Assembly (NCBI RefSeq): GCF_010206195.1
Contig: NZ_VIQT01000008.1
Span: 1 to 64,000 of the forward strand
Source: Anaerotruncus colihominis
Lineage (GTDB): Bacteria; Bacillota; Clostridia; Oscillospirales; Ruminococcaceae
DNA: 64,000 bases
Direction: 5' to 3'
Below, piece after piece: positions 1-7,269 of this stretch. The notes under the pieces were generated by a model. That model was not told where the DNA came from. It saw only the letters and a list, made by a program, of their open reading frames with translations, and did no database searches. The position numbers were made by a program, and so were the translations under genes. Numbering within the stretch: position 1 is the stretch's first letter; each line of letters opens with the position of its first letter.

Positions 1-496
1 GGCGATACGCGGGCGCGGCCCGCTGCCGCCCCGATGGCCAATTATACCATGCCGCTTCGCGGACATGGTATAATAACCGCAAAGCGGTTATTATACCGGG
101 TTATGGCCAGGGCGATACGCGGGCGCGGCCCGCTGCCGCCCCGATGGCCAATTATACCATGCCGCTTCGCGGACATGGTATAATAACCGCAAAGCGGTTA
201 TTATACCGGGTTATGGCCAGGGCGATACGCGGGCGCGGCCCGCTGCCGCCCCGATGGCCAATTATACCATGCCGCTTCGCGGACATGGTATAATAACCGC
301 AAAGCGGTTATTATACCGGGTTATGGCCAGGGCGATACGCGGGCGCGGCCCGTTGCCGCCCCGATGGCCAATTATACCATGCCGCTTCGCGGACATGGTA
401 TAATAACCGCAAAGCGGTTATTATACCGGGTTATGGCCAGGGCGATACGCGGGCGCGGCCCGCTGCCGCCCCAATGGCCAATTATACCATGCCGCT
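1..496. repeat. 110-bp tandem array of palindromic units
   Basis: Four complete 110-bp units begin at 1, 111, 221 and 331, and a partial fifth runs 441-496. Copies are nearly identical: a C-to-T change at 353 and a G-to-A change at 473 are the differences I see. Each unit carries a perfect 14-bp stem with an AAA loop (67-97 in unit 1) and an overlapping 11-bp stem (41-51 with 64-74). The two stems share one arm, so they are mutually exclusive. The array may continue left of the window. It ends about 70 bp before cinA. No gene is supported inside it. Confidence 0.95.
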
Positions 497-566
497 TTCG
501 TGGACGGGGCGTAGCCTGCGGCCCGTTCGCGCATACGATGCTTATCAATTGAAAGGGCTGATTCCA

Positions 567-1826
567 ATGAACGCCTCTGCTGAAATTTTGTGCATCGGCA
601 CAGAGATTCTGCTGGGAAACATTGTCAACACCAATTCGCGGGAGATTTCCTGCGGGCTTGCGGAGCTTGGCGTCAGCGTCTACCGGCATACGGCCGTCGG
701 GGACAATCCCGAGCGTTTGCGCGAGGCGCTTGCCGCAGCGTTTGAACGCAGCTCCATTGTGATTACAACAGGCGGTCTTGGACCGACCTATGACGATTTA
801 AGCAAGGAGACGATCGCCGATTATTTCGGCGTGCCTCTGGAGATGCACGAGCCGTCCACCAGACATCTGCACTGTTATTTTCATAAGGTGGGCCGTCAGA
901 TGACGGAAAACAATCTCAAGCAGGCCATGATGCCGCGCGGTTGTATCGTGCTGGAAAACCACAACGGAACCGCTCCGGGCGCGATTGTGGAGGGCGGCGG
1001 GAAAACCGCGATCATGCTGCCGGGGCCGCCGCGCGAGATGCTGCCGATGTTCCGCGAGCAGGTCATGCCCTATCTGGCGCGCTGTTCCGATCATGTGCTT
1101 GTCTCGCACAGCATTCACTTTTTCGGCATCGGCGAAAGCGCGCTTGAAGCGCAGCTTCGCGATGAGATGGAGCGGATGGAGAACCCAACGCTCGCGCCGT
1201 ATGCCAAGGACGGCGAGGTGATGCTGCGCGTCACAGCTCGTGCGCATACAAAGCAGGAGGCCGAGGAGATGACTGCGCCGGTTGTGCGGTCGCTGTGCGA
1301 ACGCTTTTCGCAGTATATCTATGGCGTAGACGTGGGCGATTTGCAGACGGCCGTTGTGCGCGCGCTTACGGAAAAGGGGTTAAAAGCCGCCTGCGCTGAA
1401 AGCTGTACGGGCGGCTATGTATCCAAGCGGCTGACCGATGTGCCCGGCTGCTCAGCCGTTTTCGACTGCGGCGTCACAAGCTATGCCAACGAAATCAAGG
1501 AGCGGGTGCTCGGCGTCGCGCATGAGACGCTTGCGCGGTATGGCGCCGTCTCGGAACAGACGGCGCGTGAAATGGCCGATGGCGTCCGGCAGCTGGCAGG
1601 AGCTGATATCGGCGTTTCGACAACCGGCGTCGCCGGACCAGGCGGCGGCACCGGGGAAAAGCCGGTGGGGCTGGTGTACATTGCAGTCAGCAGCGAGTGG
1701 TACAGCGACGTGAAGGAGCTGCGTCTCGGACGCGGGATTGAGACGGGCGAGCGCGATTATATCCGCTATATTGCCGCGTCGCACGCGCTCTCCATGCTGC
1801 TGGAGGCCACTGCGAAAAAACCATGA
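567..1826 (+). CDS. cinA: CinA-family protein (NMN deamidase / competence-damage protein)
   Basis: Encodes 419 aa, normal for full-length CinA. The N-terminal MoeA/MogA-like domain opens with ILCIGTEILLGNIVNTNS and contains TTGGLGPTYDD. The C-terminal PncC-type domain has the AESCTGGYVSKRL active-site motif and GVAGPGGGTGEKPVG. The family removes the amide of nicotinamide mononucleotide in pyridine nucleotide salvage. I chose the ATG at 567 because GAAAGGG precedes it; an in-frame upstream ATG at 474 lies in the repeat array and adds a non-homologous extension. The stop overlaps the next start (ATGA), so the two are probably translationally coupled. Confidence 0.95.
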   Translation: MNASAEILCIGTEILLGNIVNTNSREISCGLAELGVSVYRHTAVGDNPERLREALAAAFERSSIVITTGGLGPTYDDLSKETIADYFGVPLEMHEPSTRHLHCYFHKVGRQMTENNLKQAMMPRGCIVLENHNGTAPGAIVEGGGKTAIMLPGPPREMLPMFREQVMPYLARCSDHVLVSHSIHFFGIGESALEAQLRDEMERMENPTLAPYAKDGEVMLRVTARAHTKQEAEEMTAPVVRSLCERFSQYIYGVDVGDLQTAVVRALTEKGLKAACAESCTGGYVSKRLTDVPGCSAVFDCGVTSYANEIKERVLGVAHETLARYGAVSEQTAREMADGVRQLAGADIGVSTTGVAGPGGGTGEKPVGLVYIAVSSEWYSDVKELRLGRGIETGERDYIRYIAASHALSMLLEATAKKP

Positions 1827-2347
1827 GCGCCGCCGTGCCGCCCAGCGCGCACGCAGCGCGTCTCGTCCACACGATCGCGCCGGTCTATGACGCGCGTTCG
1901 CGCGTGCTGCTGCTTGGTACATTTCCTTCGCCCAGGTCACGCGCGTCCGGCTTCTTTTACGGCCATCCGCAAAATCGTTTCTGGCGCGTGATGGCGGCTA
2001 TCTTGGACGTGCCGGCGCCGTGTTCGAACGAGGAAAAAGCCGCCCTGATGTTAAGCCGGCGCATTGCGCTGTGGGACGTGCTGCAATCGTGTGGGATTAC
2101 CGGCGCAAGCGACGCTTCGATCAAAGACCCGAAGCCGAACGACCTTTCCCCGATTCTGCGCGCTAGCGATATCCGTGCGATTTTTACAACAGGAAAAAAG
2201 GCTTTTGATTTATATCAAAAGTATATAAAATCAACGACAGGCACCCCGGCCGCCGCCCTGCCGTCGACAAGCCCGGCCAACTGCGCCTGCTCGTTCGACC
2301 GGCTGTGCGCGGCGTACCGCGTGATCCTGCCGTATCTGGAGGACTGA
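1823..2347 (+). CDS. DNA-deoxyinosine glycosylase (uracil-DNA glycosylase superfamily)
   Basis: Encodes 174 aa. The pattern LLLGTFPSPRSR followed by FFYGHPQNRFW is the motif-1 region of the UDG-superfamily group that removes hypoxanthine from DNA. The late LPSTSPAN matches the second DNA-binding loop. It would initiate base excision repair of deaminated adenine. The start overlaps the cinA stop by 4 bp. Exact substrate preference (hypoxanthine versus uracil) cannot be read from sequence alone. Confidence 0.85.
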   Translation: MSAAVPPSAHAARLVHTIAPVYDARSRVLLLGTFPSPRSRASGFFYGHPQNRFWRVMAAILDVPAPCSNEEKAALMLSRRIALWDVLQSCGITGASDASIKDPKPNDLSPILRASDIRAIFTTGKKAFDLYQKYIKSTTGTPAAALPSTSPANCACSFDRLCAAYRVILPYLED

Positions 2348-2353
2348 TTATCA

Positions 2354-2815
2354 ATGGAACGAATCGCAAGCTTTTCTGTCGACCACACAAAACTGAAACC
2401 CGGGCTTTATGTCTCGCGCGTCGATGGCGATGTTGTTACATACGACATCCGTATGCGCAGGCCCAATGCGGGAAGTTATCTTTCCAACGGCGTGCTGCAT
2501 ACATATGAGCATTTGTTCGCGACGTATGTGCGCAACACGTCCTATGGGGACCGCATTATCTATGTTGGGCCGATGGGCTGCCGCACAGGCTTTTATTTTC
2601 TGACGCGCGACAGCATCTCCAAGCAGGAGGTGATCGATCTGCTCAAGCAGACCTTCGCCTTTATCGCGTCGTATGAGGGCGAGATCCCCGGCGCGGCCGA
2701 GGCGGAGTGCGGCAATTACCGCGAGCACGACCTTGCGGGCGCGCGCAAAGCCGCGGAGGAAATGCAGGCGGTCCTCGCAGATTGGACGCCGGAAAAAATG
2801 GAATACGAGGCGTAA
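2354..2815 (+). CDS. luxS: S-ribosylhomocysteine lyase LuxS
   Basis: Encodes 153 aa, the usual LuxS size. It cleaves S-ribosylhomocysteine to homocysteine and DPD, the precursor of autoinducer-2, in the activated methyl cycle. The metal site is visible as HTYEHL (His49, His53) plus Cys119 in AECGNYREH. The catalytic Cys is Cys76 in VGPMGCRTGFY. It starts 7 bp after the preceding stop in a compact repair/metabolism operon. Confidence 0.97.
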   Translation: MERIASFSVDHTKLKPGLYVSRVDGDVVTYDIRMRRPNAGSYLSNGVLHTYEHLFATYVRNTSYGDRIIYVGPMGCRTGFYFLTRDSISKQEVIDLLKQTFAFIASYEGEIPGAAEAECGNYREHDLAGARKAAEEMQAVLADWTPEKMEYEA

Positions 2816-2818
2816 GCT

Positions 2819-3163
2819 GTGACACGGCGGGAGCTGTTGGATCGCTGCCTGTGCTTTCCGGATGCTTATGAGGATCAGCCGTTTGAAGATCCAAACTGGA
2901 CGGCGGCGCGCCGCCGCGCAAACCGGCGCTGTTATGCGTTTGTCTTTGAACGCGATGGGAAATTGTGTCTGAATCTCAAATGCGAGCCGATGCAGGCCCA
3001 GTTCTGGCGGCAGGTCTATCCCCAGGTGGCGCCCGGCTACCATATGAACAAGACGCATTGGAACACGGTGACGCTGAACGCGGGATTGGACGACGACGCG
3101 CTCAACGGTATGATCGCCCACAGCTATGATCTGACAGCCCCAAGGGAGAGAGAAAGACGATGA
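2819..3163 (+). CDS. MmcQ/YjbR family protein
   Basis: Encodes 114 aa from a GTG start 4 bp after the luxS stop. The early FPDAYEDQPF, the central LNLKCEP and the late GYHMNKTHWNTV are hallmarks of the YjbR (MmcQ) fold, a CyaY-like domain proposed to bind DNA. Biological role is unknown. The 3' end overlaps the next gene by 4 bp, indicating coupled translation. Confidence 0.85.
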   Translation: MTRRELLDRCLCFPDAYEDQPFEDPNWTAARRRANRRCYAFVFERDGKLCLNLKCEPMQAQFWRQVYPQVAPGYHMNKTHWNTVTLNAGLDDDALNGMIAHSYDLTAPRERERR

Positions 3164-3870
3164 CTCCACAGGACTACGAGGCTCTGCGGGCGCGCATCCG
3201 GTCGTTGGCAGACCCGGCCTATCAGGCGTTTCAACAGAAGCTGGTGCCCGATGTGACAAACCTGCTCGGCGTGCGTGTGCCGGCGCTGCGCCGACTCGCG
3301 CGCGAATTGGTCCGCGGCGACTGGCGCGGCTACCTTGAGGCGGCGCGCTACGATACATATGAGGAGACGATGCTCCAGGGGCTTGTACTCGGCTATGCAA
3401 GGATGGAGCCGGACGAGCTGTTTGCACGTCTGGCGGTGTTCGTGCCGCATATCGACAACTGGGCGGTCTGCGACGTCACATGCGGCAGCCTGCGCGCCGT
3501 GGGCAAGTGCGGGGAACAGGCTGTCAGGTTTTTGACGCCGTATCTGTCTGCGCCGCGTGAATTCGACGTGCGCTTCGGCGTTGTGATGCTGATGGACCAT
3601 TTTATCGACGAAGCGTATATCGACCGCGTTCTGGAATGGCTGGCCGGGGTACGCCATCAAGGCTATTATGTTAAAATGGGCGTGGCCTGGGCGTTGTCGG
3701 TCTGCTTTATCAAATTTCCGCGGCGGACGGCCGTCCTGCTGGAAAGCGGGCGGCTGGATGAACAGACGCTGCGCATGGCCGCGCAAAAGCTGCTTGATTC
3801 AAAACGGGTCGGCGCGGATGTAAAGGCGGAAATTCGCGTGCGGCGCGCCGATCGGAAAAAAAATCAATAA
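3160..3870 (+). CDS. DNA alkylation repair protein (AlkD-like HEAT-repeat glycosylase)
   Basis: Encodes 236 aa, typical of AlkD. The family excises bulky or positively charged alkylated bases using stacked HEAT-like helices. Supporting segments are GVRVPALRRLARELVRGDW, HIDNWAVCDVTCGSL and GYYVKMGVAWALSVCFIKFP, all characteristic of the AlkD group, including the Trp/Asp-containing catalytic region. It overlaps the upstream gene by 4 bp and closes the operon; a hairpin lies 4 bp after the stop. Confidence 0.9.
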   Translation: MTPQDYEALRARIRSLADPAYQAFQQKLVPDVTNLLGVRVPALRRLARELVRGDWRGYLEAARYDTYEETMLQGLVLGYARMEPDELFARLAVFVPHIDNWAVCDVTCGSLRAVGKCGEQAVRFLTPYLSAPREFDVRFGVVMLMDHFIDEAYIDRVLEWLAGVRHQGYYVKMGVAWALSVCFIKFPRRTAVLLESGRLDEQTLRMAAQKLLDSKRVGADVKAEIRVRRADRKKNQ

Positions 3871-3874
3871 AACG

Positions 3875-3912
3875 GAAACAAGCGGGCCGTTGCGACGCAG
3901 CCCGCTTGTTTC
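3875..3912 (+). terminator. Hairpin after the AlkD-like gene
   Basis: A perfect 13-bp stem (3875-3887 with 3900-3912) with a 12-nt loop lies just after the stop. The T-run is weak and interrupted, so it may be a bidirectional or poor terminator. Confidence 0.6.
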
Positions 3913-4089
3913 ACTATATAAGAGTGTGGAAGAGAGAAGTAAGCGCAATTGTTACTTGTCTGATTCTATGATAAGTATAGCATAATTTTCCAAAAATGCA
4001 AGCCCTATATGTGAAAATGAACCAATTTTATGTGGATAAATACCCCAAAAAGCTGGTAGAATTGATGCATAGCGAAAGGAGTTGTCAAT

Positions 4090-4800
4090 ATGGAGCAAAA
4101 CGAAACCCTCAAGCGCATGATTGGCGAAAGCCGCCAGATTGTTTTCTTTGGAGGGGCGGGCGTGTCAACAGAAAGCGGCATTCCAGACTTTCGCAGCGCG
4201 GATGGGCTTTACAAACAAAAATGGCGTTATCCTCCGGAGACGATCGTCAGCCATACTTTTTTCATGGAGCATCCGGAGGAGTTTTTTGCATTTTACCGTG
4301 AAAAAATGCTCGCGCCAGATGCGCGCCCAAATGCGGCGCACAAAGCTTTGGCGCATCTGGAGGCGGAAGGAAAGCTGACGGCTGTCGTCACACAGAACAT
4401 CGATGGCCTGCATCAAGCGGCCGGCAGCAAAAATGTGCTGGAGCTGCATGGGTCGGTTCACCGCAATCACTGTATGCGCTGTGGGAAATTTTATGATTTG
4501 CGCGCGATCCTGGACGCGCCGGGCGTGCCGGTCTGCTCCTGCGGCGGCGCGATTAAGCCCGACGTTGTGCTCTATGAGGAGCAGCTCGATGAGACAGTGC
4601 TTATGCGCGCGGTCGAGGCGCTCTCCGAAGCTGATCTTCTGATCGTTGGGGGTACCTCTCTGGCCGTTTATCCGGCCGCGGGGCTTGTGCGCTACTGCAA
4701 GGGACGCCTTGCCGTAATCAATATGTCGCCCACGCCGCTCGATGCCGGCGCAGATCTGCTGATCCAGGCGCCCATCGGCGAAACGCTCAAGGAATTCTGA
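4090..4800 (+). CDS. cobB: NAD-dependent protein deacylase, sirtuin (Sir2/CobB)
   Basis: Encodes 236 aa. It removes acetyl or acyl groups from lysines using NAD+. The NAD site is GGAGVSTESGIPDFRS (residues 21-36), the catalytic stretch is TQNIDGLH...LELHGSVH, and the structural zinc is bound by CMRC and a later CSC pair. ATG 4090 is preceded by AAAGGAG. The gene is monocistronic between a hairpin and a repeat-filled gap. Physiological substrates, often acetyl-CoA synthetase in bacteria, cannot be inferred here. Confidence 0.95.
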   Translation: MEQNETLKRMIGESRQIVFFGGAGVSTESGIPDFRSADGLYKQKWRYPPETIVSHTFFMEHPEEFFAFYREKMLAPDARPNAAHKALAHLEAEGKLTAVVTQNIDGLHQAAGSKNVLELHGSVHRNHCMRCGKFYDLRAILDAPGVPVCSCGGAIKPDVVLYEEQLDETVLMRAVEALSEADLLIVGGTSLAVYPAAGLVRYCKGRLAVINMSPTPLDAGADLLIQAPIGETLKEF

Positions 4801-5335
4801 CAACCGCGCGGCGCCAAATCCGCTGTTCGGGGCGCAGCCTGTAAAAATACTGGAACCTGCCCCACTATTCGCGGCGCAGCCGACTAAAGTTTTTTGCCGA
4901 GGCTTTTTTTCAAAAAAGCCGGAAGGCGGGAGGCTTGCAGGAAGCGCGCCAGCCGCACGGCGTCTGTCACGTTTCCTGCTGACGCAAGGCCCTGCGCTTG
5001 AACAGAGGTGTCTTGCGGCCTGCGGGCCGCGCTTTTATGAGGGCTGCGGCCCGGGGAAAAGGGCGCTGCCCTCGGGGAATGACAAGGCCCGCAGGGGGCC
5101 TTGTCATTCCCCTTCACCCGCCGCCTTTTAAAAAAGGCGGGCGAAAACTTTTGATCGACGCGGCGTAAAACTAATTACGCAGGGCCTGCCCCGCTGTTCG
5201 GGGCGCAGCCTGTAAAAATACCGGAACCTGCCCCACTATTCGCGGCGCAGCCGACTAAAGTTTTTTGCCAAGGCTTTTTTTCAAAAAAGCCGGAAAGTTT
5301 TTTGCCGAGCTTTTCTCAAAAAAGCCGGGAAGAAA
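4801..5335. repeat. Mosaic intergenic repeat region (modules D/E - A - D/E)
   Basis: This 535-bp gap has no credible gene. Two copies of a D/E unit (about 4821-4922 and 5191-5330) share CGCAGCCTGTAAAAATAC, CGCGGCGCAGCCGACTAAAG and the A/T-stem hairpin GGCTTTTTTTCAAAAAAGCC. Between them lies module A (about 4934-5035), which recurs at about 10783-10886, then a perfect 17-bp hairpin at 5074-5112 and a further hairpin at about 5118-5146. Related D/E units occur in four other gaps of this window. Confidence 0.9.
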
Positions 5336-5398
5336 TTGGATGAAAAGGGGCACTGTATATACAGGGGGGCGGTTTGCCCCCGGAAGGGAAGCTTAACC

Positions 5399-7075
5399 AT
5401 GAAAAAACAAGCAGCTGCTTTGATCGCCGCCGCCCTGCTGCTGGCAGGCTGCCAGCCGGCTGCGCCGGTGAGCGCGCCAGTGGCTCCGGGCGCTTTGTCC
5501 TCTGTGGAGGGCGCGTCGGACGCGCAAACATCCAGCATACCGGAGCAGGCTCCGCAGGAAACGCCGTCTGACAACACGTCCCAGTCCCCGCGGCTGCCTG
5601 TCAGCGTGCCGCAGCCGGATGCGCCGCCGCAGACGACGGCAGGAGCAATCACACTGCCTGAATCGATCGCAGAAACAGCCGCGGACGGCTACACGGCCGA
5701 GGTGCTGACGCCCGCGCAGTATGATCTGAATTTCCCGCTCAACCGCGGCGGATTCCGGGGATTTCAAACGTGCGAGTTCTTTTTCCTTGAACAGGATGGA
5801 AAGATCGCTGTAGCCAACGCAAATGGAAAGCTGCTGACAGAGCCGCTTTATACCTCTACACTGGAGGGGTGGTTTACCTTTCACGGTGTGATTCCGCTGA
5901 CGCTCGACGGCAAAACCGGAGCGATCGACATGTCGGACGGCACGCAGCTTGCACCCTTTGAATATGACGACGTCCGGGCGGCGGGCGGCGACGGAGGCGG
6001 CCTGCTCGAGGTTCAGAAGGGTGATCAGTATGAAATCCTCGACCGTGAGGGCAATTCACATTATTCACTTGAGCGCGGCGACAGCTTCTATGTGCTTGGC
6101 AAACGCCATATCCTGTTAAAAGATGGGATGCTGCGTATTTATTCAAAGGAGTATCAGCCGGTACAGAATTTTGCGGTTGATGATATGCAGGTCGTCTCAC
6201 GGAGCAGTTCGCCGCGACAGTCCGGGCGCGATCTGCTTGCGGTACAGATGAGCGGCGCATGGGCCTTGTGCGATACAGACGGCAAAATGCTGACCAATCC
6301 CGTTTATGAAAGCATCGGGTTCTTCTTTGGAGATTACGCTCCTGTTGTAAAAAACGGGAAATACGGCGTCGTCAATTACAAAGGCGTGGAGGTCATTAAG
6401 CCCGAGTGGGAGGAGCTGTATCTTTATGACGGCAGTGTAAGCGTCTGCAAGAACGGCCGCTGGGGCGCGATCACGGATATCGACAGCGGCAGACTGGCGA
6501 TCGATCCGGTATACGACTATATTGCGGGGTTTGGCGACTACGGATACGCCTGTTTTGAAAAAAGCGGACGCTACGGCGTCATCGACCGCAACGGTAATGA
6601 GATTGTGCCGGCCCGTTACGACGGCGAGGTTTTGATTGACGGCGCAAATCTGGACAAGGGGTATTTCCTGATCAATGGGGGCAACGGCCCATATTCCAAT
6701 TCGATTGTGGAGGGCGACGGGCGCGTTATTATCCCATCCGACCATTTTATTGTGCCGGGGCAGGATGGTGAAAAATATAACCTTGTACTCACGCCGTCGG
6801 GCAAGTGGGGGTATGCGGACGACCGCGGCCGCCTGATGATTGACGCGCAGTACGACAATGCCGACGCCTTTATCAAGGGTAAGAACGTTGCGTTTGTCCA
6901 GAAGGACGGAAAAATCTGTATGATTGACCGCAAGGGGAACATGGTATTGCGAACAGTGTTCAGCGATCTGATCGGCTATAACCCTGACACAATGGTGTGC
7001 GCTATGGAATATACAGACGCCTCCGGCGCTGTGAAGGGTTGCCTTGTAAAAATCGGTTTGCCGGAAAAATCGTAG
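5399..7075 (+). CDS. WG-repeat lipoprotein
   Basis: Encodes 558 aa. The signal peptide ends in the lipobox LLAGC, predicting a lipid anchor on the outer face of the membrane. A Pro/Ala/Ser-rich linker follows to about residue 95. The rest is a chain of degenerate WG-type repeats: KNGKYGVVNYKG, KNGRWGAITD, KSGRYGVIDRNGNE, PSGKWGYADDRGRL and QKDGKICMIDRKGN. WG repeats probably form a beta-rich binding surface, but no specific ligand is known. ATG 5399 was chosen for the signal peptide and GGAAGGGAAG; an in-frame ATG at 5336 would bury the signal. Confidence 0.85.
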   Translation: MKKQAAALIAAALLLAGCQPAAPVSAPVAPGALSSVEGASDAQTSSIPEQAPQETPSDNTSQSPRLPVSVPQPDAPPQTTAGAITLPESIAETAADGYTAEVLTPAQYDLNFPLNRGGFRGFQTCEFFFLEQDGKIAVANANGKLLTEPLYTSTLEGWFTFHGVIPLTLDGKTGAIDMSDGTQLAPFEYDDVRAAGGDGGGLLEVQKGDQYEILDREGNSHYSLERGDSFYVLGKRHILLKDGMLRIYSKEYQPVQNFAVDDMQVVSRSSSPRQSGRDLLAVQMSGAWALCDTDGKMLTNPVYESIGFFFGDYAPVVKNGKYGVVNYKGVEVIKPEWEELYLYDGSVSVCKNGRWGAITDIDSGRLAIDPVYDYIAGFGDYGYACFEKSGRYGVIDRNGNEIVPARYDGEVLIDGANLDKGYFLINGGNGPYSNSIVEGDGRVIIPSDHFIVPGQDGEKYNLVLTPSGKWGYADDRGRLMIDAQYDNADAFIKGKNVAFVQKDGKICMIDRKGNMVLRTVFSDLIGYNPDTMVCAMEYTDASGAVKGCLVKIGLPEKS

Positions 7076-7149
7076 CACTCCGGCGGGGGCGTCCGACATG
7101 CGTTTTTGCGCGGCCGGGCGTCTTTGTGCGGTTCGCACATTGCAAACGC

Positions 7150-7215
7150 GCATATCTTCTGGGATCATAACCGCTATGCGGTTATGATCCCGCTTATGGC
7201 CGGGGTGGCGACGCA
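7150..7215. repeat. Solo relative of the 110-bp palindromic unit
   Basis: A perfect 14-bp stem (7161-7174 with 7178-7191, loop TAT) is followed by TTATGGCCGGGGTGGCGA. This resembles the stem plus TTATGGCCAGGGCGATACG of the array at 1-496. The stem sequence differs from the array, but both arms changed together. It lies in the gap before fbp. Confidence 0.7.
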
Positions 7216-7269
7216 TTACAGACGGATGAGGCGCGCCGTCATCCGTATCAAAACAATGGAGGGAACGTG

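Noticed and set aside
1-496. CRISPR array
   Set aside because: The units are continuous 110-bp repeats with no unique spacers and no cas genes nearby.
4888-4922. E-module hairpins as ordinary intrinsic terminators
   Set aside because: The T-run precedes the stem on the + strand and does not follow it on the minus strand, and copies lie upstream of genes as often as downstream.
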